32,769 nucleotides of DNA from JALYUA01 sp038203955 (lineage in GTDB: Bacteria; Acidobacteriota; Thermoanaerobaculia; UBA5066; Gp7-AA6): assembly GCA_038203955.1 (NCBI GenBank), contig JBBRDK010000038.1, positions 1-32,769 of the forward strand. Reading direction: 5' to 3'. Numbering within the stretch: the first letter of the stretch is position 1; every line of letters starts with the position of its first letter. The notes beneath the pieces were generated by a model. That model did not search any database, was not told where the DNA came from, and saw only the letters and a program-made list of their open reading frames with translations. The position numbers were made by a program, and so were the translations under genes. Below, piece after piece: positions 23,557-31,951 of the stretch.

Positions 23557-24714
23557 ATGAGGATCCGATACCTGCTGGCCGGATCGATTTGCGCTTTCGT
23601 CGTCTCCATTCTCGCCTGCGGAAAGGGCGCAAGCACGGGGAGCGAAATCCTCGTCGGAGAGTACGGCTCTCTGACGGGCGGGATCGCTACCTTCGGCATC
23701 TCCACCCGGGACGGCTCCTCGCAGGCATTCGACGAGATCAACAAGGCGGGCGGGGTGCTCGGAAAGAAGATCCGGCTCCTCGTCGAGGACGACCAGTCCA
23801 AACCGGAAGAGGTCGGGACCGTCGTCACGAAGCTCATCAACCAGAACCACGTCGTCTCGATGCTCGGGCACGTGGCCTCCTCCTACTCGCTCGCGGCGGC
23901 GCCCATCTGCCAGTCGAACAAGGTCCCGATGATCACCCCGTCCTCGACGAATCCCCGGGTGACTCAGATCGGCGATTACATCTTCCGCGTCTGCTTCATG
24001 GACGACTTCCAGGGCGCGGTCATGGCCAAGTTCGCCGCCGATACCCTGAAGGCCAAGCGCGTCGCGATCCTGGTCGACATCCGGAACGACTACTCGGTGG
24101 GGCTCCAGACTGTCTTCCGCGAGCAGTTCAAGAAGCGTGGCGGGACGATCGTCGCGGAGCAGTCCTTCTCGCAGGGCGACTCGGACTTCCACGCCCAGCT
24201 GACCCAGATCAAGGCCACGAACCCCGAGGCGATCTACGTCCCCGGCTATTACACGGAGGTCGGCACGATCGCCCACCAGGAGAAGGCGCTCGGGTTGAAC
24301 GTGCCCCTTCTGGGCGGCGACGGCTGGGACTCGCCGAAGCTCTGGGAGATCGGCGGCAATGCGCTGAACGGATGCTACTTCTCGGACCACTACTCGACCG
24401 ACGATCCGTCTCCGATCGTCCAGAAGTTTGTGGCCGACTACAAGAGCCGCTACAAGAACCAGCTTCCCGACGCGCTCGCGGCTCTCGCCTACGACGCCGC
24501 GAAGATTCTCGCGGATGCCATGACCCGCGCCGGAACGACCGAGGGCGCGAAGGTGCGCGACGCGATCGCCGCCACGAAGGACTACCAGGGCGTCACCGGA
24601 AAGATCTCGATCGGCCCCGACAGAAACGCCGTCAAGCCGGCCGTCGTCCTGAAGGTCGAGAACGGCAAGTACGTCCTGGTCGAAACGATCTCCCCGGAAC
24701 AGGTCAAGCTCTGA
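23557..24714 (+). CDS. Branched-chain amino-acid/amide ABC transporter, substrate-binding lipoprotein
   Basis: 385-residue type I periplasmic-binding protein (Peripla_BP_6 family). The signal peptide ends in a lipobox, VVSILAC, with the lipidated C21. The body starts ILVGEYGSLTGGIATFGIST, followed by GKKIRLLVEDDQSKPEEV, the conserved MITPSSTNPRVTQ, and VAILVDIRNDYSVGLQ. It captures leucine-type amino acids, amides or urea-like ligands for the permease; the exact ligand cannot be read from sequence. An excellent ribosome site (GAGGAGG, 23544-23550) fits high expression. First gene of the five-gene importer. Confidence 0.9.
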   Translation: MRIRYLLAGSICAFVVSILACGKGASTGSEILVGEYGSLTGGIATFGISTRDGSSQAFDEINKAGGVLGKKIRLLVEDDQSKPEEVGTVVTKLINQNHVVSMLGHVASSYSLAAAPICQSNKVPMITPSSTNPRVTQIGDYIFRVCFMDDFQGAVMAKFAADTLKAKRVAILVDIRNDYSVGLQTVFREQFKKRGGTIVAEQSFSQGDSDFHAQLTQIKATNPEAIYVPGYYTEVGTIAHQEKALGLNVPLLGGDGWDSPKLWEIGGNALNGCYFSDHYSTDDPSPIVQKFVADYKSRYKNQLPDALAALAYDAAKILADAMTRAGTTEGAKVRDAIAATKDYQGVTGKISIGPDRNAVKPAVVLKVENGKYVLVETISPEQVKL

Positions 24715-24725
24715 ACGCGGAGGGG

Positions 24726-24750
24726 GCCGCGGGAGGGCGCCCGCCGCGGC
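24726..24750 (+). other. Stable stem-loop between the binding-protein and permease genes
   Basis: GCCGCGG (24726-24732) pairs with CCGCGGC (24744-24750) across an 11-nt loop, and flanking G and C runs can extend the stem. Similar hairpins after binding-protein genes are known to protect the upstream mRNA and lower permease expression; that function here is inference. Confidence 0.45.
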
Positions 24751-24796
24751 GCCCCGCGGTCCCGTCCCGCTCTTTCCGCCGGCGCGCCCGTCTGCC

Positions 24797-25693
24797 ATGA
24801 CCACCTTCCTGCAGCAGCTGGTCAACGGGCTCTCCCTGGGGTCGATCTACGCGCTGATAGCGCTCGGCTACACGATGGTCTACGGCGTCCTGCGGCTGAT
24901 CAACTTCGCGCACGGGGACGTCTACATGGTCGGGGCGTACGTGGGCTATTACCTCTCGCGGAAGCTCCAGGGAAAGGAGCCGTCGCTCGTCTCCGCCATC
25001 CTGGTGATGATGGGCGCCATGGCGGCGTGCGCGATCTTCGGACTGATCATCGAGCGGCTCGCGTACCGGCCCGTCCGGAGGGCCTCGCGCCTTACCCTGC
25101 TGATCACCGCGATCGGCGTCTCTCTCTTCATCGAGAACGCGGCGCAGCTTCTGTTCGGCGCCGACCCCAAGTTCTTCCCGTCCCTGGCCCCGCGGGCGGA
25201 CTTCATCGTGGCAGGCGTCCGCCTGACGAGCGAGCAGATCACCGTCATCGCCGTCTCGTTCCTGCTCATGATCCTGCTGCGGTTCTTCATCCAGAAGACG
25301 CGGACCGGCAAAGCGATGCGCGCGGTCTCCTTCAACCTGGACGCCGCGAAGCTCATGGGCATTTCGACGGATCGGATCATCGCGACGACCTTCGCCGTCG
25401 GCTCGGCCCTCGCGGCCGCCGCGGGCGTGCTGATCGGCATGCAGATCCCGAAGATCGATCCGCTCATGGGGATCCTCTACGGACTGAAGGCGTTCGTCGC
25501 CGCGGTCCTCGGGGGCATCGGCAACGTCCCCGGCGCCGTGCTCGGCGGCCTCCTGATCGGCACGTCGGAGGTGATGGTCGTGGGGTACCTGTCCTCGACC
25601 TACCGGGACGCCATCGCGTTCGGGATCCTGATCCTCGTCCTCATCCTGCGGCCGCAGGGCATTCTCGGGAGAGTCACCAAGGAGAAGGTGTGA
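24797..25693 (+). CDS. livH: Branched-chain amino-acid ABC transporter permease LivH
   Basis: 298-residue membrane permease with about eight helices. Typical motifs: NGLSLGSIYALIALGYTMVY at the start, GVLRLINFAHGDVYMVGAYV, ERLAYRPVRRASRLTLLITA, RTGKAMRAVSFNLDAAKLMG (coupling region for the ATPase) and LKAFVAAVLGGIGNVPGAVL. It forms the translocation path with LivM. Its stop overlaps the livM start. ATG 24797 lies 82 bp after the binding-protein stop, beyond the stem-loop. Confidence 0.95.
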   Translation: MTTFLQQLVNGLSLGSIYALIALGYTMVYGVLRLINFAHGDVYMVGAYVGYYLSRKLQGKEPSLVSAILVMMGAMAACAIFGLIIERLAYRPVRRASRLTLLITAIGVSLFIENAAQLLFGADPKFFPSLAPRADFIVAGVRLTSEQITVIAVSFLLMILLRFFIQKTRTGKAMRAVSFNLDAAKLMGISTDRIIATTFAVGSALAAAAGVLIGMQIPKIDPLMGILYGLKAFVAAVLGGIGNVPGAVLGGLLIGTSEVMVVGYLSSTYRDAIAFGILILVLILRPQGILGRVTKEKV

Positions 25694-26700
25694 GGTCCGG
25701 TTTGATCGCGGCCGGGACGGTGGCGGTCCTCTTCGTGCTGAACGCGCTCTTCACCGGGGCGCTCGTCTCCGGGTTCGCCATGCCGCCTTACATCCTCCAG
25801 GTGCTCTGCCTCGCCGGCATCAACATCATCCTGGCGGTCAGCCTGAATCTCATCAACGGGTTCACGGGACAGTTCTCGATCGGCCATGCGGGCTTCATGG
25901 CGATCGGCGCCTACGCGTCCGCTTACGTGACCGTCGCCTGGGGCGACCGGTTCCGCGCAGCCACTTCGTTTCTTCCCGAGTTCGCCCGCGACGGGGTGCT
26001 TCTCCTCTTCGCCCTGGCCGTCGGCGCGCTCCTCGCCGCCATCGCCGGGTTCTTCGTCGGCGTCCCCTCCCTGCGCCTGCGCGGCGACTACCTCGCGATC
26101 GTGACGCTCGGGTTCGGAGAGATCATCCGGGTCTTCATTCTGAACATCGACGTGGTCGGCGGAGCGCGGGGATACTCGGGCATCCCGAAGCTGGCGAACT
26201 TCTTCTGGATCTACCTCTTCGCGGCGATCACCGTCGTCGTGGTCTCGAGGACGGTCAAGTCCTCCTTCGGCCGCACGCTGATCGCGATCCGGGAGGACGA
26301 GATTGCCGCAGAGGCGATGGGCGTCGACACCACGCGAAGCAAGGTGATCTCCTTCGTTCTCTCTTCGGCGATGGCCGGGATCGGGGGGGGGCTCTTCGGG
26401 CACTACCTCATGTACCTGCACACGAACTCGTTCACGTTCATCAAGTCGATCGAGATCATCATCATGATCGTCATCGGAGGACTGGGCTCCATCACGGGCT
26501 CCGTGCTGGGCGCGATCCTCTTCATCGCTCTGACGGAAGGGCTTCGCGAGTTTTCCCAGTACCGGATGGTGCTCTTCTCGCTCCTCCTGATCGTGATCAT
26601 GATCGTGCGGCCCCAGGGAATCCTGGGCCACCTGGAATTCCGCCACTTCTTCGGGAGGCGCCGGCGGCTCACCGCGCCGACGCCGCCGGTCATCCCGTAG
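25690..26700 (+). CDS. livM: Branched-chain amino-acid ABC transporter permease LivM
   Basis: 336-residue partner permease. Motifs: NIILAVSLNLINGFTGQFSI then GHAGFMAIGAY, SLRLRGDYLAIVTLGFGEII, GRTLIAIREDEIAAEAMGVD (ATPase coupling region) and FIKSIEIIIMIVIGGLGSIT. The GTG start at 25690 overlaps the livH stop, so the two permeases are coupled. The C-terminus is basic and proline-rich (RRRRLTAPTPPVIP). It precedes livG by 11 bp. Confidence 0.95.
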   Translation: MRSGLIAAGTVAVLFVLNALFTGALVSGFAMPPYILQVLCLAGINIILAVSLNLINGFTGQFSIGHAGFMAIGAYASAYVTVAWGDRFRAATSFLPEFARDGVLLLFALAVGALLAAIAGFFVGVPSLRLRGDYLAIVTLGFGEIIRVFILNIDVVGGARGYSGIPKLANFFWIYLFAAITVVVVSRTVKSSFGRTLIAIREDEIAAEAMGVDTTRSKVISFVLSSAMAGIGGGLFGHYLMYLHTNSFTFIKSIEIIIMIVIGGLGSITGSVLGAILFIALTEGLREFSQYRMVLFSLLLIVIMIVRPQGILGHLEFRHFFGRRRRLTAPTPPVIP

Positions 26701-26711
26701 CGGACTTCTCC

Positions 26712-27473
26712 ATGCCGATCCTGGACCTCTCCAACGTCACGATGCGATTCGGCGGCCTCATCGCCGTCAACGATCTGAACCTGAAGATCGAGCCCGGGCA
26801 CCTGTACGGACTCATCGGCCCGAACGGCGCCGGTAAGACCACGGTGTTCAACGTCATTACCGGCGTCTACACGCCGACGTCCGGCTCCGTCCGCTTCGAC
26901 GACGCCGACATCGCGGGGGAGCGTTCCGGCCTGATCACGCGCCGCGGGATCGCCCGGACCTTTCAGAACATCCGCCTCTTCGGCGACATGACCGTGCTCG
27001 ATAACGTCAAGGTCGCCTTTCACTGCCGGCAGTCCGCGGATCTGGCCGCGGCCGTGTTCCGCACGGGCACGCACTCTTCCGAAGAGTCCCGCATCGAGCG
27101 GGAGAGCCTGGAGCTCCTTCACATCTTCAACCTCGACGGCCTGGCCGCCGAGAAGGCTCGCAACCTTCCGTACGGCAGCCAGCGCCGCCTCGAGATCGCT
27201 CGGGCCATGGCGACGTCGCCGCGCGTGTTGCTTCTGGACGAGCCGGCCGCCGGGATGAACCCTAACGAATCCGTGCAGCTCATGGAGCTGATCCGGTGGA
27301 TCCGGGACCGGTTCGGAATGGCCGTTCTGCTGGTCGAGCACAACATGAAGGTCGTGATGGGGATCTGCGAGACCGTCCACGTGCTCGACTACGGCTCGAC
27401 GATTGCGATCGGAAAGCCGGCCGAGATCCAGGCGAACCCCAAGGTGATCGAAGCGTACCTGGGGGGCGCGTGA
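26712..27473 (+). CDS. livG: Branched-chain amino-acid ABC transporter ATPase LivG
   Basis: 253-residue cytoplasmic ABC ATPase. Walker A GPNGAGKTT at about residues 37-45, Q-loop RTFQNIRLFGDMTVLDNV, signature PYGSQRRLEIARAMA (a divergent YGSQRR in the LSGGQ position, normal for LivG), Walker B VLLLDEPAAGMNPNE, and the H-loop in LLVEHNMKVVMGI. It pairs with LivF to drive import. Its stop overlaps the livF GTG by 4 nt. Confidence 0.95.
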   Translation: MPILDLSNVTMRFGGLIAVNDLNLKIEPGHLYGLIGPNGAGKTTVFNVITGVYTPTSGSVRFDDADIAGERSGLITRRGIARTFQNIRLFGDMTVLDNVKVAFHCRQSADLAAAVFRTGTHSSEESRIERESLELLHIFNLDGLAAEKARNLPYGSQRRLEIARAMATSPRVLLLDEPAAGMNPNESVQLMELIRWIRDRFGMAVLLVEHNMKVVMGICETVHVLDYGSTIAIGKPAEIQANPKVIEAYLGGA

Positions 27474-28207
27474 CGCTTCCGTCCGGGACCATTCCAGCGG
27501 AGCCCGTTCTCGAAGTCCGCGACCTGCGCGTCTTCTACGGCGCGATCGAGGCCCTTCGGGGCGTGTCTCTCGTTCTGCACCAGGGAGAAATCGTCACCTT
27601 GATCGGAGCCAACGGAGCTGGCAAATCCACGACGCTCCGGGCGATCATGAATCTGGTCCCGGCGAAGGACGGAGAAATCTTCTTCCGCGGGCAGTCCACG
27701 AAAGGCCGGCCCACGTTCCGCCTCGTCCGCGGCGGCCTCGTGCTCGTGCCGGAAGGCCGGGCGATCTTCGCCAACCTCTCCGTGCACGAGAACCTGGAGA
27801 TGGGGGCGTACGCCCGCCGCGACCGCGAGATCGGTTCCGACATGGAGCGCGTCTTCCACGTCTTCCCGCGGTTGAAGGAGCGGGACAAGCAGACCGGGGG
27901 GACGCTTTCCGGGGGCGAGCAGCAGATGCTCGCGATCGCCCGCGCTCTGATGTCACGCCCCCAGGTGCTGCTCTTAGACGAGCCGTCTCTCGGCCTCGCG
28001 CCCCTGCTGGTTCACACGATTTTCGAGGCGATCGAGGAGATCCACCGGCAGGGCACCCCCGTGCTCTTAGTCGAGCAGAACGCGAACGCCGCCCTGAAGC
28101 ACTCGAGCCGCGCCTACGTGCTGGAGACGGGCTCGGTCTCGCTCGAGGGAACCTCGGACGAGGTGGCCGCGAATCCGAAGGTCAAAGAGGCGTATCTCGG
28201 GGAGTAG
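27470..28207 (+). CDS. livF: Branched-chain amino-acid ABC transporter ATPase LivF
   Basis: 245-residue cytoplasmic ABC ATPase closing the importer operon. Walker A GANGAGKST, the LivF-type VPEGRAIFANLSVHENLEMG, signature LSGGEQQMLAIARALMS, Walker B VLLLDEPSLGLAPLLV and H-loop-like region VLLVEQNANAAL (Gln in place of the usual His, as is common in LivF). The GTG start overlaps livG. The TAG stop abuts heptamer array H7, which also contains the stop of the convergent gene. Confidence 0.95.
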   Translation: MTLPSGTIPAEPVLEVRDLRVFYGAIEALRGVSLVLHQGEIVTLIGANGAGKSTTLRAIMNLVPAKDGEIFFRGQSTKGRPTFRLVRGGLVLVPEGRAIFANLSVHENLEMGAYARRDREIGSDMERVFHVFPRLKERDKQTGGTLSGGEQQMLAIARALMSRPQVLLLDEPSLGLAPLLVHTIFEAIEEIHRQGTPVLLVEQNANAALKHSSRAYVLETGSVSLEGTSDEVAANPKVKEAYLGE

Positions 28208-28241
28208 CCGTCAGCTCTCAGCTCTCAGCTGTCAGCGTTCT
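28207..28241. repeat. Heptanucleotide array H7 (five units) between convergent stops
   Basis: Units GCCGTCA, GCTCTCA, GCTCTCA, GCTGTCA and GCGTTCT in strict 7-bp register. The array begins at the last base of the livF stop and contains the stop codon (28225-28227) and last few codons of the minus-strand membrane protein. Confidence 0.8.
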
Positions 28242-28749
28242 TTCCTTCGAACTCCCTTCGCATCTCCTCCGAGGCGAGCCTGCGCAGCGAGGCCGCGCAG
28301 AATAGGGCGAGAAGAAGCGACGCGGCCGCTCCGCCGATCCGCCAGAACGAGAGCAGCGGGCCGTATCCGATCTCCCGGGCCTCCGGCGGGACCGCGGACC
28401 CGCGTGCGAGCGCCGAGAGCTGAAAGAGGGCGACCGCCGCCGCGCCTGCCGCCGTGACGGCGAGGAGGCCGATCGCCGTGAGGCGCGCCCGGGGGCGTCG
28501 CGTGAGGACGCCCGCCCCGACGGCGACGACGAGGACGCCGGCCACGAGCGCCGCCACGGTCAGGACGGCGAGATGGGTGCGGACGAACACGAAGGACGAG
28601 GGGGCGCCCGCCGCCGCGGAGGCCACCCGCCACGCGGTGATCGCGGCGAGCCCCCCGCGAACGAATCGGAAGGCGATCAACGCGACGACGAGCGTCCCCA
28701 AGGCCATGAAGATCCGGCCGGAAGCGGGGGATCCTCCCACGCCCTTCAT
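28225..28749 (-). CDS. Four-helix membrane protein of unknown function
   Basis: 174 residues with four hydrophobic helices at about 13-32, 56-80, 88-113 and 135-158, Ala/Val/Leu-rich, and a short charged tail EEMRREFEGKNADS. No family is recognised. ATG 28749 overlaps the stop of the upstream GNAT gene (ATGA). The stop and the terminal residues NADS are encoded by heptamer array H7, so the present C-terminus may have been set by the repeat. Last gene of a three-gene overlapping operon with GNAT and DUF1697; no role can be inferred from this. Confidence 0.65.
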   Translation of the reverse strand: MKGVGGSPASGRIFMALGTLVVALIAFRFVRGGLAAITAWRVASAAAGAPSSFVFVRTHLAVLTVAALVAGVLVVAVGAGVLTRRPRARLTAIGLLAVTAAGAAAVALFQLSALARGSAVPPEAREIGYGPLLSFWRIGGAAASLLLALFCAASLRRLASEEMRREFEGKNADS

Positions 28750-29243
28750 GAAAGGCCCAGGCGGCCGCTCCGCCTTTCGAGGATCACCGTGTCGCGCCAC
28801 ACGCCATCGAGCCGCGCGATCTTTTCCCGCACGCCCATCTGCCGGAAGCCGAGCTTCGAGTGGAGACGCACCGAAGCCGCGTTCTCCGGGAAGACGCTCG
28901 CCTGGAGGGTCCAGACTCCCGCGTCCTCGGAGCACGCGATCAGGGCGCGCAGCAGCGTCTCGCCGACGCCGCGGCCCCTCGCGTCCGCCGCGACGTAGAC
29001 GCTGACCTCGGCGACGCCCGCGTAAACAGTTCGGGCGGACACCGGGGACAGCGCCGCCCAGCCGAGGACCCGCGCACCCTCCTCGGCGACGAAGCGGCAG
29101 TCTTTCCGGTGGCCGCCGTCCCAGCGCTTCCAGTCGGGAGCCTCCGTCTCGAAGGTCGCCTGCCGGGTCTCGATTCCTTCGAGGTAGATCTCGTGAACGG
29201 CCTCCCAGTCGGACGCGAGCACCGGGCGGATCGCGACGCTCAT
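28746..29243 (-). CDS. GNAT N-acetyltransferase, phosphinothricin-acetyltransferase-like
   Basis: 165-residue cytoplasmic acetyltransferase using acetyl-CoA. The start IRPVLASDWEAVHEIYLEGI and TRQATFETEAPDWKRWD are typical of the Pat/YncA subgroup, which acetylates phosphinothricin, methionine sulfoximine or similar amino acids. Motif A, with the acetyl-CoA loop, is VSVYVAADARGRGVGETLL (R/Q-x-x-G-x-G/A pattern: RGRGVG); ENAASVRLHSKLGFRQMG is motif B. ATG 29243 overlaps the DUF1697 stop by 4 nt. The natural substrate is unknown; a role in detoxifying amino-acid analogues is inference. Confidence 0.85.
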   Translation of the reverse strand: MSVAIRPVLASDWEAVHEIYLEGIETRQATFETEAPDWKRWDGGHRKDCRFVAEEGARVLGWAALSPVSARTVYAGVAEVSVYVAADARGRGVGETLLRALIACSEDAGVWTLQASVFPENAASVRLHSKLGFRQMGVREKIARLDGVWRDTVILERRSGRLGLS

Positions 29244-29767
29244 CGCCGGAGAATCCCGCAGATCTTCGAGATCGTGCTCCAGCTCCGCGTCGTGCCCGGG
29301 ATCCCGGGGAGTCCGTCCGCCACCACGGCGTTCGGGTAGATCAGCCGCTTCGGATCCGGCCGCCAGAAAGTGAGCGCGAAGCGGCCGTCGACCCGGAAGA
29401 AATCGACCTGCCAGTCTTCTCCCACGGGGGAGCGGAAGGGAAGCTTCGGAACGGTCTTCGGCTTCCTGGCCAGGATGGTGACGAGCGCCCGCACGTCGCG
29501 GCCGGACGGCGGATCCGAGAACGGATCGCTGTCCGACAGGCGGAGGATCTCCGTGCCCGGGCACAGGATGATCTCGGTCTGGAAGGGGAGCCGCTTCGAG
29601 ATCTCGGCCCGGAGCGCGCCGACCGCGATGGGTCTGCGCACCACGAACGTTCCGACGGCGCCGACGTTGACGACATCGAGATCCGCCAGGTCCCGGGCGA
29701 GAGCCGCGGGCTGGAACCGCCGGTGCTTGCCGACGTTCGCGCCTCTGACGAAGACGACGTGTGCCAT
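29240..29767 (-). CDS. DUF1697 family protein
   Basis: 175 residues resembling DUF1697: it begins HVVFVRGANVGKHRRFQPAA, where the family usually has a FLRGINVG-type start, then DLDVVNVGAVGTFVVR, the segment that often reads as nV.TyixSGNvvF. The Gly-Asn pair of that motif is replaced here (GAVGTFVV), so it is a divergent member. The function of the family is unknown. It heads the overlapping operon with the GNAT and membrane-protein genes. The 78 bp upstream, before the convergent end of the next gene, show no clear promoter. Confidence 0.65.
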   Translation of the reverse strand: MAHVVFVRGANVGKHRRFQPAALARDLADLDVVNVGAVGTFVVRRPIAVGALRAEISKRLPFQTEIILCPGTEILRLSDSDPFSDPPSGRDVRALVTILARKPKTVPKLPFRSPVGEDWQVDFFRVDGRFALTFWRPDPKRLIYPNAVVADGLPGIPGTTRSWSTISKICGILRR

Positions 29768-29845
29768 GAGGAAGAGTCTAATCAGGATTTCCGGACTGAC
29801 CCCGTTTTTCCCCGCTGGTTGTCCTGCTGCGCAGCGAACTCCTCG

Positions 29846-31858
29846 TTACCGAAAATTGTCCACCAACAGGAGATCGGCGTCGGTACTTTCGAGGTTCGAA
29901 TAGAGGAGCCAGTGCCCGTCAGGGTCGATCGCAAAACCGGGAGTGTTGCTCCACGCGACGCTGTTCTCGACCGCGCCAATCTGGGTCACGTGACGGGTTT
30001 GAAAGTCGAAGAACTTCACGGGCCGGGGCGCCTCTGTCGCGACGTTGAAATCAATGAAGTAAATGCCGGTCCGCGCCACACTCCAATAACCGAACCGCGC
30101 CGAATCCAGGATGCGGACTTCCTCGCCGCCGTCGGCGGGAATGCTCCAGAGCCCGGGCCCCACCTCCGGCACTTTTGTGTAGTACACCCATCGGCCGTCC
30201 GGGGACTCCGAGGCCTCCGCGCCGCCACTCCTGGTCATCTGGACAGGCTCTCCACCGTTGGCCGGCATCTTCCAGATCTGCAAGGACCCCGATCGCCCGG
30301 ACGCAAAGTAAATCCAGCGGCCATTCCGGGACCAGACGGGCAATGCCTCCAACTCGCGATCGTCTCCGGTCAGCCGCGACGGTCGCCCTCCTTCCGCGTC
30401 GATCACGTAGGCGAGGTAGTTTCCAGATGCGCCGGTCGTCGCGAAAAACGCGATGCGCCGGCTGTCGGGTGACCACTGCGGGGCCACCACGATCGGACCG
30501 CCCATCGACGTCAGACGCAACAGGTTTGATCCGTCGTGATCACAGAGCCAGATCTCGAAGGTGCCGGATCGCTTGGACACAAAGGCGATCTTCCTTCCAT
30601 CGGGCGAATATCGCGGATGATCTTCGGATTTTGTCGATCCGAGGAAGGGTGCTGAAACCTTCAACACATGCTGCGGCGTGCCTTCTCCGACGACTTCGGC
30701 GCGGCGGATGTCGAGGTTCTCCTCGAAGCGCTGATACGCCAGGCGGGCTGGCGCACCCGCCCCGCTACGCGAAATCGACGGAAACCTGGCGTCCTCTCCC
30801 GCGCCCTCCACGGGCGATGCCGATGCCTGGAGGGAACGTTTCACCGGTATCCGCCATAAACGCGAAAAGCCGCCGCGATCCGAAGAGAAGACGAGCTGCC
30901 GTCCATTGGCTGTCCACGCCAATCCAAAGAGCGAAGCCTTGTCAGCTGTCAATGGATGCGGCTCTCCGCCGCGTGACGGCATGAGATAGATGTTGGCCGC
31001 GCTGTCTTGAGAATAGCGGGCGAATGCGAGTGTCTGCCCGTCAGGCGAAACGGCAGGCCAGCCATCCCCGATGCTCGGTTCAGGCGGCGAGGTGAGACGT
31101 GACTTGTCGCCGGTGACGATGGACACGCGGAACAGGCTCGCGCAGATCGACGAAGTCATCTCGCTGACGATCAACGACTTCCCGTCTTCGGTCCACGCCA
31201 TCCCCTTCAGCAAAAGCGGCACCCTCGTGTCGGTGATCTTCCGCTCACCGCCACCCAGAGGAGAGATCAGGAAGATTCCCGTCCCGCTTCTCGTGAATGC
31301 GATCTGGCGACCGTCGGGCGACCAGGCGGGGGCATTTTCGGCGGCCACTGTGTTCGTGAGCTGCACCAGCGCTTCCCCATCGACCTGCTTGACGAAGATG
31401 TCGCCGTTGCGTTCGAAGGCGACCTGATTGCCGTCGGGAGAGAGGCTGGGAGGGCCCTCGACACCCGGATAGGTGGTGAGCGGAACCAGCTTCGAAATCG
31501 CCGGGGACGAAGCGGGTCGAAGGATCAGCCAGGCGACCACCGCGATCAGGACCAGACCAGCGACAGCGGCCGCCACGCCCGTCCGGGAAAGCCAACGGTC
31601 CCTGGTGGACGACGTGTCAGGCGTCTCGTTCTCGATTTGCTTTCCGCGGTTGATCCACCAGGCGTCGATCTCGGGCCTGTAGGCGTAAACCGTGCCCGTC
31701 TTGCTGTGGATATGGCGGTGGACCGGCAGGCCTTCGTCTCGCTCCCACCGAGTCACCGTCCGCACACTGCGTTTGAGATACGAGGCGATCTCCTTCCAGG
31801 AATCCAGTCGTTCGCTGGAAGGGGCCCCTGTCGGTCCCGCGTTCAAGTCGTCTGTCAT
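29846..31858 (-). CDS. Membrane-anchored HTH regulator with PD40/TolB-like beta-propeller
   Basis: 670 residues. Residues 18-70 form a MerR/excisionase-like helix-turn-helix: LDSWKEIASYLKRSVRTVTR and TGTVYAYRPEIDAWWINRG. A transmembrane helix follows at about 93-114 (GVAAAVAGLVLIAVVAWLIL). From about 120 to the end there are repeated PD40/WD40-like blades, for example SLSPDGNQVAFERNGDIFV, AWSPDGRQIAFTRSGTGIF, RYSPDGRKIAFVSKRSGTFE and QWSPDSRRIAFFATTG. DNA-binding domain inside, propeller outside: the layout of a one-component signal sensor, comparable in plan to CadC/ToxR. This architecture is frequent in Acidobacteriota. ATG 31858 is divergent, across 93 bp, from the secreted propeller gene. 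Confidence 0.85.
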   Translation of the reverse strand: MTDDLNAGPTGAPSSERLDSWKEIASYLKRSVRTVTRWERDEGLPVHRHIHSKTGTVYAYRPEIDAWWINRGKQIENETPDTSSTRDRWLSRTGVAAAVAGLVLIAVVAWLILRPASSPAISKLVPLTTYPGVEGPPSLSPDGNQVAFERNGDIFVKQVDGEALVQLTNTVAAENAPAWSPDGRQIAFTRSGTGIFLISPLGGGERKITDTRVPLLLKGMAWTEDGKSLIVSEMTSSICASLFRVSIVTGDKSRLTSPPEPSIGDGWPAVSPDGQTLAFARYSQDSAANIYLMPSRGGEPHPLTADKASLFGLAWTANGRQLVFSSDRGGFSRLWRIPVKRSLQASASPVEGAGEDARFPSISRSGAGAPARLAYQRFEENLDIRRAEVVGEGTPQHVLKVSAPFLGSTKSEDHPRYSPDGRKIAFVSKRSGTFEIWLCDHDGSNLLRLTSMGGPIVVAPQWSPDSRRIAFFATTGASGNYLAYVIDAEGGRPSRLTGDDRELEALPVWSRNGRWIYFASGRSGSLQIWKMPANGGEPVQMTRSGGAEASESPDGRWVYYTKVPEVGPGLWSIPADGGEEVRILDSARFGYWSVARTGIYFIDFNVATEAPRPVKFFDFQTRHVTQIGAVENSVAWSNTPGFAIDPDGHWLLYSNLESTDADLLLVDNFR

Positions 31859-31951
31859 TTCCAGCCAACAGCGGACATCGTTCTCCTGACGGCCTTTGCG
31901 TGTTGATCAGGGCGCATTCTCGTTCCAGATTACCTGCGAAAGGAGCAACCG
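31859..31951. promoter_or_regulatory. Divergent control region of the two propeller genes
   Basis: 93-bp gap between the divergent starts of the HTH-propeller regulator and the secreted PD40 protein. On the plus side it holds a good ribosome site, AAAGGAG (31939-31945), 6 bp before the ATG. I could not assign -10 and -35 boxes with confidence. It is the natural place for the regulator to bind. Confidence 0.4.

Noticed and set aside
29768..29845. REP-associated transposon remnant (GGACTGACCCCGTTTTT string)
   Set aside because: It resembles part of a common REP-type sequence, but the second arm is missing and no transposase is near; too weak to call.
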